The notes under the pieces are model-generated. The model searched no databases. It had not been told where the DNA came from and saw only the letters and a list, made by a program, of their open reading frames with translations. The translations under genes were made by a program, and so were the position numbers. Shown here piece after piece: positions 27,601 through 35,892 of a DNA stretch of 64,000 nucleotides; the stretch's first letter is position 1, and every line of letters begins with the position of its first letter. Source of the DNA: an uncultured Bacteroidales bacterium (lineage in GTDB: Bacteria > Bacteroidota > Bacteroidia > Bacteroidales > P3); the NCBI GenBank assembly GCA_900317125.1, contig ONFR01000002.1, forward strand, positions 62,001-126,000, in the 5' to 3' direction.

Positions 27601-29499
27601 GAGGCTCTTCTGTGTGGGTGTCAGTTCCTTGATGGCTTGCCACACCTGTTGTATTTCGCTGATGCTTAGCTTTGTCTGGTTCAGCAGGATGAAGTGTTTG
27701 TCCAGGTCGGTGTCGCTGTAAAGCACATAGCATTCCGCCTCCATCTCGGGGTCTCGACCGGCTCGTCCAGCTTCCTGAACATAGTTCTCCAACGAATCAC
27801 TAATGTCGTAGTGTATCACCAGCCCCACATCCTTCTTGTCCACGCCCATCCCGAAAGCCGAAGTGGCCACAATGACACGTGCCTCGCCTCTCATGAATGC
27901 ATTCTGATTCTTCACTTTTGCTTCGGCATCCATCCTGCCGTTGAAGGGGAGTGCCATGATTCCGTCGGCACGAAGACGTTGGCACAACTCATGCGTTTTC
28001 CGAGTCCTCGACACGTATACGATGGTAGGGCAGGTGCGGCCGAGGATGATATTGCGCAACTGGTTGTACTTGTCGTTGGGGGTGTCGGTGTGGATAACCG
28101 AATAGCGAAGGTTTTTCCTCTCCGACGATGCGGCAAAGACTCGCAGCGAGAGATTCAGTTTCTGGTTGAAGTAGTCGACGATATCGCTGATAACCTTCTG
28201 CTTGGCCGTGGCAGTGAAGCACGACACGGGGATAGGAAAGCGTTGTTGTTTTGCCTCCTGCAACTGCTTGATGAATTCGCCGATAAAGAGGTAGTCCACC
28301 CTGAAGTCATGGCCCCAAGCCGAGAAACAGTGGGCTTCGTCGATGACAAAACGGGCGATGGTGCGTCCCATCAGCAGCCTCTCGATGGTTTTGGAGCGGA
28401 GCATCTCGGGGGCGATATAGAGTAGGTTGGCTGTGCCGTCTGCCACTTGGACGATGGCCGCCGCCCGTTCGATGGGGTCGAGCAGGCCATTGATGGTCAC
28501 AGCGTCAGCAATGCCGCGTTCGGCAAGGTTGTCCACCTGGTCTTTCATCAACGACTGTAAGGGCGAGATGACCACCGTCAGGCCGTGGATGTTGCGTCCA
28601 GCCATGAGGGCAGGCAGCTGGAAGGTGAGCGATTTGCCGCCTCCCGTGGGAAAGATGGTCAGCAGCGATTCGCCCCTTATGGCGGCTTCTACGGCTTGCT
28701 GCTGCATGGGGATGCCGTCGAAGGTGCGGAAACGGTCGTAGCCGAAGAACTCTTTCAGTCCTTGGTGCGCGTCGAGCCGTTGCTGGCAATAGGGGCATCC
28801 ACTGCAAGGAGTGTTGCAGAGGAGGTTCATCACATTGGCCACCCTGGGGTAGTTGCGTGTCACCCATGCGGGGGTGTGCGACTTCATGTCGTCCGCCCCT
28901 ATGATGGCAAGGGCGTAGGCCAACTCGACAGGGTAGTGCTTGACTACTGCGGAGATGTTTGCATGGCTGCAGATTTTCCCTTTATACTCCCGGGCTATCA
29001 ACTGCACGATATCGCAGTCATGGGAATTCACACCCAGGTATTGAAAGAAACCGCTGAACTCTTGGATGTCCTTCAGCAGATGGAAAAGGATTGTCTGGCG
29101 TGTGGCAGGCAACTGGTGCCAGGCAGCCACTTCGTCGTTGAACAGGTCGCGGGCTTTCAGTGCATCGTTGGCAGGATTGTTGATTTGGTCGGACTGCAAC
29201 TTGTCGTCTTTGACTAGGCGGTGGTATGGTTTCTTCGGGAAAAGCAAAGGGGAAAGGAACAGCGTGTCAATAATTAGGTATCTGTCGGTCAGGAGTGTTG
29301 GGTTTTGTCCCAACTTGGATAGGTATTGCAAGTCGTGGCGGATAATATTGTGGCCACATAGGACTGTGCAATGGGCTATGAACGACAAGAATTCATCGTA
29401 CGAACGTGTGTGCAGAACGGCACCGTCCTGGCGCACTGCGCCAAAGTCGTTGATTTGCCGGCTCTGGACACTTACTTCGGTATCGATGAATGCTATCAA
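24682..29499 (-). CDS. Exonuclease-RecQ-UvrD fusion helicase
   Basis: This 1,605-aa protein joins three nucleic-acid modules. Residues of about 1-150 are a DnaQ-like exonuclease (IAFIDTEVSVQ at the first acidic motif, CGHNIIRHDLQYL). From about 250 comes a RecQ-type helicase: IFPTGGGKSLTFQLP near 283, IDEAHCFSAWGHDFR near 385, ATSAFGMGVDKKDV, and the arginine-finger region YVQEAGRAGRDPEME, followed by winged-helix-like sequence. From about 1070 a UvrD/PcrA-type superfamily 1 helicase follows: VAAGPGSGKTRVL near 1073, VIDEAQDMGNDES near 1180, GDDDQNIYQFRGSD and STIHKAKGREFDTVYLL near the end. The start is a TTG at 29499; no ATG lies in frame at a sensible place. It probably works in DNA repair or recombination. 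No partner gene is adjacent. Confidence 0.9.
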   Translation of the reverse strand: MIAFIDTEVSVQSRQINDFGAVRQDGAVLHTRSYDEFLSFIAHCTVLCGHNIIRHDLQYLSKLGQNPTLLTDRYLIIDTLFLSPLLFPKKPYHRLVKDDKLQSDQINNPANDALKARDLFNDEVAAWHQLPATRQTILFHLLKDIQEFSGFFQYLGVNSHDCDIVQLIAREYKGKICSHANISAVVKHYPVELAYALAIIGADDMKSHTPAWVTRNYPRVANVMNLLCNTPCSGCPYCQQRLDAHQGLKEFFGYDRFRTFDGIPMQQQAVEAAIRGESLLTIFPTGGGKSLTFQLPALMAGRNIHGLTVVISPLQSLMKDQVDNLAERGIADAVTINGLLDPIERAAAIVQVADGTANLLYIAPEMLRSKTIERLLMGRTIARFVIDEAHCFSAWGHDFRVDYLFIGEFIKQLQEAKQQRFPIPVSCFTATAKQKVISDIVDYFNQKLNLSLRVFAASSERKNLRYSVIHTDTPNDKYNQLRNIILGRTCPTIVYVSRTRKTHELCQRLRADGIMALPFNGRMDAEAKVKNQNAFMRGEARVIVATSAFGMGVDKKDVGLVIHYDISDSLENYVQEAGRAGRDPEMEAECYVLYSDTDLDKHFILLNQTKLSISEIQQVWQAIKELTPTQKSLSCSPLEIARQAGWGEETIDIETRVKAAISALERAGFVERSNNVPHVFATGITVGNMDEARKRLTLSPFFDENNREEAARIIRSLISCRATSGNSDGEAESRIDYLADMLGMSKETVIRNVNLMRQEGLLADSHDMQAWITKTTTGKELEQTLRLEHFLLSQLNDGTTILHYKEINEAAINAGIANSTVRRIKTLLYFLSLKGYLRKEEHTAADLVNIELLSDTQTIMARFEKRMELCRFVVRELTMAIQETNRQSQQPSGLGDVERKSLVNFSEVELLNRYQSTSQHLQFGNREEVTLTDMDEALLYLSKTSLLKIAGGFLVIYNTMQLKRKLERRARYGKEQYRLLDEFYKQRIQQIHIVGEFARMMVSDYDAALQFVKDYFQMDFRKFISKYFKGERKTEINNNITPAKYKQLFGSLDDCQQNIINDKVSKYIVVAAGPGSGKTRVLVHKLASLLLLEDVKHEQLLMLTFSRSAATEFKKRLMELIGNAAHYVDIKTFHSFSFDLLGRPGNLDDAGSVVLKAATMIENGEVEESKIAKSVLVIDEAQDMGNDESRLLLSLMRRNEDMRVIAVGDDDQNIYQFRGSDSAHLRSLVSDHGATLYEMTTNYRSAGTIVSLANRFATLLPNRMKQTPCMPFRKENGTTRLHLYSNTSFLPLVVEQIAKSGVHGSTCLLTTTNDDAMQAVFLLEQQGVHARLIQSLNGFRFSQLAEVRYFLKQLNTKAATAEGNSTESVIPRRLWNEAKENTMNAYATSSCLDILKAFFTDFEATHRILYRSDLREYLFESNIEDFFSTNTSSVTVSTIHKAKGREFDTVYLLFPGSGELTEEQLHTLYVAITRAQNNLQIHTNIPLFNAFDIPTTTHPDLPLPPQPLRIALSLRDIYLDYCKEHKADILRLRSGAPLLYSKGYLLAPGISPVACLSTSMQQTLGKLEARGYRVSAAEISYIVAWHPRDEEQEFAICLANLTLVV

Positions 29500-29530
29500 G
29501 ATGCTGTTGCTTTCATGGTTTGTCTTGGTA

Positions 29531-29566
29531 AATGAAAAGGATGCCTTGAAGCATCCTTTTCATTTT
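29531..29566 (-). terminator. Terminator hairpin after the fimbrillin-like gene
   Basis: A perfect 14-bp stem (AATGAAAAGGATGC / GCATCCTTTTCATT) with loop CTTGAA lies 90 bp past the stop of the 29656-30456 gene. It is symmetrical and could stop transcription from either side. Confidence 0.65.
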
Positions 29567-29655
29567 CAATAATCTTGAACACTGCTGAAATTGAATTTCA
29601 GGCTAGTGCTTTTTCCCTGTCGGAACAGGGAGAAGAGATATCAACTTTCGGTGGA

Positions 29656-30456
29656 TTAGAAGTTGAGGTTGGCGCTACCGAGAACGATAGTGGTAACCTG
29701 GCTACGACCGATGTTGATAGATTTGTCGGCTTTGAGAGTCTTAACGCACTGGCGGCCATCGTTGGTGTTGATGGTGATGACAACACCGCGATAGTTACCG
29801 TGAGGCAGTGTGATGTAGAAGTCCTTAGCAGTGGTGATGTCCTGAGCCTCGGTGAGGTTGAGAGTAACGGTGTTGGTACCATTGCCAAGATAGAACATGG
29901 TGGGGATGATACCACTGTTACGAACTCTGTACTCGCCATTGAGGTTGGCGTCAGCAGCAGAGATCTGGATGGACTCAATGCTAACGTTCTCTTTCTGGAG
30001 GTTCAGTTTCAGAGCGCCGCAGAGGTTCTTGAAGGTCAGAATCTCGTTGTCGGACTCAGCATACATGGGGAACTCAGTCAGTCGGCCGTCAACAGAATTC
30101 ACAACTGCAGGAATCATGACCTGGTTAGCAGAAGTTGCGAGGCTGACGGGATAGAAAGCGGTATAGGGGGCATTACCGGGGTTGGCAGTACCATCACCGA
30201 AATCGATAGTGGTCTGGTTTGTGCCGTGAGGAATAGCGGTGAAAACACCGCAACCTTCGGTACCGTAAACGATAATCTGGTCGTTAGCTTCCCAGTTGAC
30301 GTGCACACCGTCAAGAACGGTTTTGGACTCCATGTCGGTGCAAGCCTCCATAGAAGCAGTAAAACGCATATTCTCTACTTTTGCCTCTTTTTGGCAAGCA
30401 GTGAAACCCATGGCGAGGGCCATAACAGAGAAAATGGACAAAAATGCTTTTTTCAT
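29656..30456 (-). CDS. Fimbrillin-like (Mfa/FimA-type) lipoprotein
   Basis: This 266-aa protein has a lipoprotein signal peptide (KKAFLSIFSVMALAMGFTAC), with the lipobox cysteine followed by QKEAK. The mature N-terminus RFTASMEAC ... KTVLDGVHVNWEANDQIIVYG is the hallmark of the fimbrillin superfamily in Bacteroidales. In that family FTA / KT..G / W..GD-type signatures precede a two-domain beta-sandwich. The C-terminal half (NGEYRVRNSG, KDFYITLPHGNYRGVVITI) fits the second sandwich. Such proteins form type V pili or anchor to the outer membrane as tip or accessory subunits. No Mfa2-like anchor or usher gene is next to it, so it may be an orphan subunit. A small peptide gene precedes it by 47 bp. 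Confidence 0.85.
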   Translation of the reverse strand: MKKAFLSIFSVMALAMGFTACQKEAKVENMRFTASMEACTDMESKTVLDGVHVNWEANDQIIVYGTEGCGVFTAIPHGTNQTTIDFGDGTANPGNAPYTAFYPVSLATSANQVMIPAVVNSVDGRLTEFPMYAESDNEILTFKNLCGALKLNLQKENVSIESIQISAADANLNGEYRVRNSGIIPTMFYLGNGTNTVTLNLTEAQDITTAKDFYITLPHGNYRGVVITINTNDGRQCVKTLKADKSINIGRSQVTTIVLGSANLNF

Positions 30457-30503
30457 TGGATTGAAATGTTTTTTTGTGTTTTTACTGAATTGTTTTTAAT
30501 TGA

Positions 30504-30662
30504 TTAATCGAAGTCGCTGCCGCCATGGACCTCGCCGCTGCTAATAAGATCTTCGTTACTACCAGTAGGGTCAACGTTGCTAACCTGAAACCCTTTTTCG
30601 ACGCGGGCCCGCAGCACTTCTACCATTGGAGTGTCGTACTCCTTCTTCATGTTTTCTTTCAT
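30504..30662 (-). CDS. Small acidic peptide upstream of the fimbrillin gene
   Basis: A 52-codon gene starting at ATG 30662 (MKENMKKEYDTPMVEVLRAR) or at 30650 (MKKEYDTPMVEV). The frame is open further upstream, but those codons look like leader sequence. The form KKxYxxPxVEVL followed by an acidic Gly/Ser-rich tail (VHGGSDFD) is common in small Bacteroidales peptides encoded beside surface lipoproteins, whose function is unknown. It shares the promoter at 30775-30767 with the fimbrillin gene. Confidence 0.6.
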   Translation of the reverse strand: MKENMKKEYDTPMVEVLRARVEKGFQVSNVDPTGSNEDLISSGEVHGGSDFD

Positions 30663-30766
30663 TTTTTGTTGTTTGTGTATAAATTTAATTTGGGTTCTAT
30701 TTATACCTTTTATCAGCCTCATGCAGGCAGAACCCTTAACCTACCTTTCGGCATTAAAATGACGCT

Positions 30767-30800
30767 GCAAAAATACAAAAAATAATTCATACCACAATAC
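30767..30800 (-). promoter_or_regulatory. Promoter of the small peptide / fimbrillin pair
   Basis: TATTTTTGC at 30775-30767 (minus) fits TAnnTTTG. The leader of about 100 nt contains an inverted repeat (GGGTTCT near 30735 with AGAACCC near 30698). Region 30800-31054 is AT-rich with no recognisable gene. Confidence 0.5.
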
Positions 30801-31054
30801 TACAGAGTACATATTTTCTGCTTTTTTATACTATGTATTGTTTTGTGTCTGATTACTAATTGTTTACTAGGTGGATGAAAATGTATTTTCTCGTCATTTT
30901 TGCTTCATAAATTCGTCATTTTTAGGAAAAAATGAACGCTTTTTTTCGCTTTTTGCACAATTGAAGCAAAAAAATAATAGGAAATTCGTGTATTGTATTT
31001 ATATACAGAGATTTAAATATTTTCGGACGAAGCTGGATGCAAGTGATAATAGAG

Positions 31055-31513
31055 CTATTGGTTGATTGTGAATTTGAAGCTGCGGTAGCGCGACGTGGTG
31101 GAAGGGTTCTCGGTGATGCGCAGTTTCTCGTTGCCGAAACTCATGATGCGGTGGTCGTCCTGGTTCTCGGTGCGGTAGACGGCAAAGAGGTTGTAGAATT
31201 GGTCGAGGAACTCTTTTGACCGTATGTCGATGGTAAGCTCGTAGCACATCTCGTACTCTGCATCGAGTTTGAAGGTGCAGCGATAGTCGGCGGTGTTGAT
31301 AATCATCACACCCTCCACCCCGTTGCCGGCAGGCATGTAGGTGATGTCGAACGACTGGCTTTCGGCTCGCTCGTTGCCGACAAAGGCGCCGAGCGACTGG
31401 ATAATGTGGTGCGCATCTCGACCCAACTGTTCGGGGATGTAATCGGGTTGGGCTTGGCTCCATGCGGTCGCACTCGTCGCGATGGCAAGGAGCAGGAAAA
31501 GCATCTTTCTCAT
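31055..31513 (-). CDS. Exported protein of unknown function, in operon with udp
   Basis: This 152-aa protein starts at ATG 31513 with a signal peptide (RKMLFLLLAIATSATAWSQAQ). The same frame is open far upstream over the udp gene, but that part is a shadow. The mature protein includes GRDAHHIIQSLGAFVG and a beta-rich part (TYMPAGNGVEGVMIINTADY, RCTFKLDAEYEMC). The pattern suggests a single compact domain. It follows udp with a 2-bp gap, so it is translated from the same message. I do not recognise the family. Confidence 0.75.
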   Translation of the reverse strand: MRKMLFLLLAIATSATAWSQAQPDYIPEQLGRDAHHIIQSLGAFVGNERAESQSFDITYMPAGNGVEGVMIINTADYRCTFKLDAEYEMCYELTIDIRSKEFLDQFYNLFAVYRTENQDDHRIMSFGNEKLRITENPSTTSRYRSFKFTINQ

Positions 31514-31515
31514 TG

Positions 31516-32382
31516 CTATGACATTTTTTCGATTATGTTTCCGATGGTTTGTTTCATGGCTTGGTGGTAGTCGTTGAGGAACGTGCCCGCCGGCCGGTTG
31601 GCGATAATCAGGCAGACGGTGAGGGCTTGGTGTCCCAACGCTTGGGCGAAGCCGTAGATGGCCGATGTCTCCATCTCGAGATTGGTGACGGGAGTGTCGT
31701 TCCAGACAAACGTTGCCAGCCGTTCGTTCAGCTGCTCGATGCTGGGTGCCAGCCGGATGTTGCGTCCTTGGGGTCCGTAGAATCCGGGGGCGGTGACTGT
31801 GATGCCCTTCACCATCCCATCCGTCACGCGGTCCAGCAATGCTTGGCTGCCCTCCACGCAGTAAGGTGAGGCCAGACGTGGGTCGAGGTGCATGTGCTGT
31901 TCGAAAGCCTGTTCCATGTCGGGCATAAAGCCTTCGGCCCCATGCTGGTAGTAATTCATCAGTCCGTCGAGGCCTATGGCGTAGCGAGCGGCGACCCTGC
32001 TGCCGCATTCCACCTCGCGCTGCAGCGACCCGCTGGTGCCAATCCGCACCATGTTCAGACTGCGGTGGCAGGGGAGGGGGGAGCGGGTGGCTAGGTCGAA
32101 ATTGGCTGCGGCGTCCAGTTCGGTACATACGATGTCGATATTGTCGCAGCCCATCCCTGTCGACAGTGCTGTGAAGCGGGTGCCGTGATAACGGCCTGTG
32201 AGGGCGTGCAGTTCGCGGTTATACGACTCGTGTTCAATGCTTTCGAATATGTCCTTGAACATATCCACCCGTTGAGGGTCTCCCACCAGCAGCACATTGT
32301 CGGCCAATGTGTCGGCGGTGAGATGAATGTGGTAAAGGCTCCCGTCGGGAGCCAATACCAGTTCGCTTTCTTTGATAGCCAT
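31516..32382 (-). CDS. udp: Uridine phosphorylase / nucleoside phosphorylase
   Basis: This 288-aa protein is of the NP-I nucleoside phosphorylase family, which cleaves uridine with phosphate to uracil and ribose-1-phosphate in pyrimidine salvage. Visible signatures are LLVGDPQRV (phosphate loop, about 31-39), GTRFTALSTGMGCDNIDI, VRIGTSGSLQ (about 112-121) and TNLEMETSAIYGFA (about 232-245), which holds the nucleoside-binding MET. The version here is the longer Bacteroidetes type (about 290 aa versus about 250 in E. coli). It lies 32 bp after a serine-rich exported protein and 2 bp before another exported protein, an odd combination for a salvage enzyme. Confidence 0.92.
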   Translation of the reverse strand: MAIKESELVLAPDGSLYHIHLTADTLADNVLLVGDPQRVDMFKDIFESIEHESYNRELHALTGRYHGTRFTALSTGMGCDNIDIVCTELDAAANFDLATRSPLPCHRSLNMVRIGTSGSLQREVECGSRVAARYAIGLDGLMNYYQHGAEGFMPDMEQAFEQHMHLDPRLASPYCVEGSQALLDRVTDGMVKGITVTAPGFYGPQGRNIRLAPSIEQLNERLATFVWNDTPVTNLEMETSAIYGFAQALGHQALTVCLIIANRPAGTFLNDYHQAMKQTIGNIIEKMS

Positions 32383-32414
32383 AGTGTGTCCTAACTTGTT
32401 ACAAGTTCATTATC

Positions 32415-33782
32415 CTAACGGTTGCGGCCGGTGTTCCCGCTGCGGGTGGCGTTGCCGCGGACGGAGGACTGCTCTTCGCGCGACGACGAGCTCACGCCTG
32501 AGCGTGAAGGGGTCTCTGTGCTGCTGCCACTGCGGGTGGCCGTGGTGGATTGGCGGCTGGAGGATGTGCGGTTTGTCGAGCTCGAGACGCGGTTGTTGGT
32601 GGTGGAGTTGTTGCTGCTGCGAGTGGCGGAAGGCGTCTCGCGGCTGGTGCTCGAGCTGCTGGAAACACCCGTGGAACGGCTGTTTTTGTTGTTGCTGCTG
32701 TTTCCGCGCTGGGTGGAGCTGTTGCTGCCTCTTGTTTCGGTAGCGGAGGTATTGCGGGACTCTTTTTCAACCTGCGATTCGCTGCTTACGTTGCCGCGAG
32801 AGGAGTTGTTGCCGCTGCGCGAGGAGGAGACACCCGAGTTGTTGCCACTGCGTGAAGAGGAGACACCTGAGTTGTTGCCGCTACGCGAGGAGCTGCTGTT
32901 GCCGCGCGTTGCCGAAGAGCCTGAACGTGAGGCGGGATTGTCCTGATTGTCGCCGCTGCGCGAAGAGATGTTGTTGCCGCGTGTGCCGCTGCCGCTCAGC
33001 GACTCGGAACGGCTGGGGGCCGTAGTGGTGGTGCTGCGCCCTGTAGTGCGGTCGGTGTTGGTGATGGTGTTGGTCTTGCGGTCGCTGGTGATGCGGCTGC
33101 CACTGCGTCCGGTGGGGTTGTTCTGCACACTCGAGGTAGAGCGCGGTGCGGTGACATTGCCTACCAGTGGCAGGTCGTCATATTGATAGCCGTTCTGTGT
33201 GGAGTGGTAGCCTGGACGCTCGCGACCGGGGGTGTAGGGCTTGGGAGGCATGGGGGCAGGATGGTGCGGGTGACGCAGATAGTAGGGGTGATAGTGGATG
33301 TGCGGATAATTGCGCCAGTGCCAGCCCGGACGGTGGATATCGTAGTGGTAGGTGTAGTAGTACACCTTGGGACGGGGTGCGCGGACAAAAGGATTGTAAG
33401 GCGGCATGGCCCAGGCGAATGTCGGGCGCATGTGCGTGGTGCGGAACCGCAGGTACTGCGCCGCGCTGTAGATTTTGCCAAACTGCACCAGATAGATGCA
33501 CTCCAGGTCGATGGGCATGTAAATCTCCTCGCCCGTGTATGCATCGTAGCCGTATAGCCATATCTCGTAGAATGACGAGCTGATTTGCTCTGCCCACACC
33601 TCGTTGATGAGGACGTAGGTGGGCAGTTCGTCCTCGTAGCCGCAATATATCATCAGTTCGTCCTGACTGTTGAGGCAGGCGACTGTGCGTGCTGCTTGGT
33701 TGTAGGTGAAATAGAGAATGTTGTTGGCTTTTACCGTGAACGTGGCCATCATCAGTGCCAGTATCAGAACAATCTTTTTCAT
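32415..33782 (-). CDS. Exported His/Tyr-rich protein with Ser/Arg/Asn low-complexity tail
   Basis: This 455-aa protein has a signal peptide (KKIVLILALMMATFTVKAN). Residues of about 20-130 are a globular-looking domain (FTYNQAARTVACLNSQDELM, IYMPIDLECIYLVQFG). A segment of about 135-195 is rich in Tyr, His and Pro (YYYTYHYDIHRPGWHW, YPHIHYHPYYLRHPHH), suggesting metal binding or stacking. From about 200 to the end it is low complexity: Ser, Arg, Asn, Thr and Gly, with direct repeats of SSRSGNNSGV. The arginine-rich tail is unusual in that it is basic. It heads a three-gene unit with udp. Function unknown. Confidence 0.78.
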   Translation of the reverse strand: MKKIVLILALMMATFTVKANNILYFTYNQAARTVACLNSQDELMIYCGYEDELPTYVLINEVWAEQISSSFYEIWLYGYDAYTGEEIYMPIDLECIYLVQFGKIYSAAQYLRFRTTHMRPTFAWAMPPYNPFVRAPRPKVYYYTYHYDIHRPGWHWRNYPHIHYHPYYLRHPHHPAPMPPKPYTPGRERPGYHSTQNGYQYDDLPLVGNVTAPRSTSSVQNNPTGRSGSRITSDRKTNTITNTDRTTGRSTTTTAPSRSESLSGSGTRGNNISSRSGDNQDNPASRSGSSATRGNSSSSRSGNNSGVSSSRSGNNSGVSSSRSGNNSSRGNVSSESQVEKESRNTSATETRGSNSSTQRGNSSNNKNSRSTGVSSSSSTSRETPSATRSSNNSTTNNRVSSSTNRTSSSRQSTTATRSGSSTETPSRSGVSSSSREEQSSVRGNATRSGNTGRNR

Positions 33783-33841
33783 GGCGGTATATGTTTAAAC
33801 GTTTCTTTGTTATTATGTACTTGCTATTGCTGTTTTATTTT

Positions 33842-33880
33842 GCAAAGATACATTTTTTTTTCCAATTGGTGGACTTTTTT
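33842..33880 (-). promoter_or_regulatory. Promoter of the Ser-rich protein / udp unit
   Basis: TATCTTTGC at 33850-33842 on the minus strand is a perfect -7 element about 60 bp before the ATG at 33782. Confidence 0.65.
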
Positions 33881-34219
33881 TCGTTCTTGCAATGTTGGAC
33901 CGGACGATGTGCCGACAGGCAGTAGGTTCGTTCAATGCTGTATCGTTACTGCATCGTTGCAGTATCGTTATCCTTCATTGGGATTGGGAACGAGGCGGGA
34001 ACTTGCCTGTAAGTATCCTGTATTGAAGGGAGTTAGTGGGGTTTTATGTCAATATTGACAAGGGAACGACCCGTGGGGCCGGTGACTTCGAAAGGCTCAG
34101 TGGGACGTGTTGGTCGGAGTGGACGTGCTAGAAAACATGGCCACACAGCGAGATGGGTGCGGCCTGAGCGGCACATGGTAGGGCGGTCAGCTGTGCAGCG
34201 GACAGGGCCGGCAAGGGGT
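33881..34219. other. Gene-free stretch downstream of the symporter
   Basis: No gene is supported. A short imperfect direct repeat (GTATCGTTACTGCATCGTTGC-like, split units GTATCGTTA near 33942 and 33962) is present. The GC-rich part (34060-34210) contains no clear terminator. Confidence 0.4.
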
Positions 34220-35773
34220 TCACTGCTGAAGATTGTCGTACTGCTCCCAATAGTCGGCGTGTTTGATGCCGAGGTCTTTGGGGTGGAAGGTGGGTTTGAG
34301 GCCTTGTTTCTGCTGGCGTTCGTAGTCGCGCAGGGCACGGAAGGCCACGGGCGAAAGGAGCAGGATGGCGATGATGTTGATCCATGCCATCATGCCGACG
34401 CCCATGTCGCCGAGACTCCAGATGATGCCGGCCTCTTTCAGACTGCCGAAGAAGACCGAGGCAATGAAGAGGATGCGGAGGATGTTGATGAGACGGCCTT
34501 CGTTTTTGCGGGTGTCGAACATCTTGCGGTCGCGGTGGCGGGCTATGGCGTGGTTCTGACGTCCGAAGTATTTCTCCTGGGTTTTGAGGCGGCGCTGGCG
34601 GGCTTTGGTGAAGAGGTAGATGAGGCTTGTCTCGGCGTAGTAATAGTATGCCATGACGGTGGTGAAGGCGAAGAAGAAGAGCGTGATGCTGATGACGATG
34701 CCGCCCCAGCCGTTGTGGAGCAGGGTGGAGAGGGCGGCGATGGTGTATTCCACGCCGGGCAGGCCGAGGTCGGACACGGTGGATTGGTAGAGGTAGCCCG
34801 TGCCGGCGGGGTCGACGATGTTGTAGCATTTGGTGGCGAGGAGCATGACAGCGGTGGCGGTGCAGACAAGCAGTGTGTCGACATAGACGGAGAAACCCTG
34901 CACAAGACCCTGCTTGACGGGGTGGTCGACTTTGGCGGCGGCGGCCACGATGGGCGCGGTGCCTTGTCCGGCCTCGTTGCTGTAGATGCCGCGTTTGACA
35001 CCCCAGGCGATGGCTGCGCCTACGATGCCGCCAAGGGCTTCGTGGTAGCCAAAGGCAGAGGCTATCATGTCGCGGAAGGCGCCGGGGACGGCATGGGCAT
35101 TGACTATCAATACCACGATGGAGAGGATGATGTAGGCTATTGCCATAAAGGGGGTGACGATTTCGGCCACCCGCGAGATGCGCTTGACACCGCCCAGCAC
35201 CACCAACGCAATAAGGGCGGCGACGCAAAGGCCGACAATCCACGGCTGGAGGTTGAAGGTGGTGGAGAAGGACATGGCGATGCTGTTGCTGTGGATGGGC
35301 GGCAGGCAGAGGGCGCAGGCGATGACAGTGGTGGCGGCAAAGAGGATGGCCAGCCATGAACAGTTGAGCCCTTTTTCGATGTAGTAGGCGGGGCCGCCGC
35401 GCAGTTGGTCGCCGTGGTGTTGCTTGTAGATCTGGGCCAGGCATGCCTCGGCAAAGGCGGTTCCTGCTCCGAGGAAGGCAATAATCCACATCCACACGAT
35501 GGCTCCTGGGCCTCCGAAACCGATGGCCAGCGCCACACCGACGATGTTGCCGGTGCCCACGCGGCCTGAGAGGGCGAGGGCGAAGGCCTGGAAGGAGGAG
35601 ATGCCAGCCCGCTTGGAACGGTCGTTCTTGAAGAGGAGACGGACCATCTCGGGAAGGTGGCGCACCTGCACGAAACGGGTGCCGAAGGAGAAGTAGAGAG
35701 CAGCGGCAAGGCAGAGCCCTACGAGCGGCCAACTCCATATACATTCGTTGAGAAAAGTGATTATTGCGTCCAT
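34220..35773 (-). CDS. Sodium:alanine symporter family (AGCS) transporter
   Basis: This 517-aa inner-membrane protein has about 11 hydrophobic segments, the normal size and layout of AGCS transporters, which import alanine or glycine with sodium. Family signatures include SGRVGTGNIVGVALAIGFGGPGA-type sequence (about 69-91), the AEACLAQIYK stretch, and IAWGVKRGIYSNEAGQGTAPI (about 255-275), whose GIYSNEAG motif is highly conserved. Arg/Lys-rich C-terminal residues continue in the cytoplasm. It is monocistronic with a promoter at 35857-35849. Confidence 0.93.
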   Translation of the reverse strand: MDAIITFLNECIWSWPLVGLCLAAALYFSFGTRFVQVRHLPEMVRLLFKNDRSKRAGISSFQAFALALSGRVGTGNIVGVALAIGFGGPGAIVWMWIIAFLGAGTAFAEACLAQIYKQHHGDQLRGGPAYYIEKGLNCSWLAILFAATTVIACALCLPPIHSNSIAMSFSTTFNLQPWIVGLCVAALIALVVLGGVKRISRVAEIVTPFMAIAYIILSIVVLIVNAHAVPGAFRDMIASAFGYHEALGGIVGAAIAWGVKRGIYSNEAGQGTAPIVAAAAKVDHPVKQGLVQGFSVYVDTLLVCTATAVMLLATKCYNIVDPAGTGYLYQSTVSDLGLPGVEYTIAALSTLLHNGWGGIVISITLFFFAFTTVMAYYYYAETSLIYLFTKARQRRLKTQEKYFGRQNHAIARHRDRKMFDTRKNEGRLINILRILFIASVFFGSLKEAGIIWSLGDMGVGMMAWINIIAILLLSPVAFRALRDYERQQKQGLKPTFHPKDLGIKHADYWEQYDNLQQ

Positions 35774-35848
35774 GTTTGAATGTTGAAAGATGTCGGATAC
35801 TGTTAAATTACTTATGTCTACGGATAAATGCCGCAGTGGAAAAGATTT

Positions 35849-35885
35849 GCAAAGATAAGAAAAAAAAATGAATCACCTGCTTTTT
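35849..35885 (-). promoter_or_regulatory. Promoter of the AGCS transporter gene
   Basis: TATCTTTGC at 35857-35849 on the minus strand is a perfect -7 element. It lies just past the terminator of the upstream gene. Confidence 0.6.
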
Positions 35886-35892
35886 GCTGAAT

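Noticed and set aside
31514..32128. Upstream in-frame extension of the exported protein at 31055-31513
   Set aside because: It overlaps udp in another frame; the signal peptide begins at 31513.
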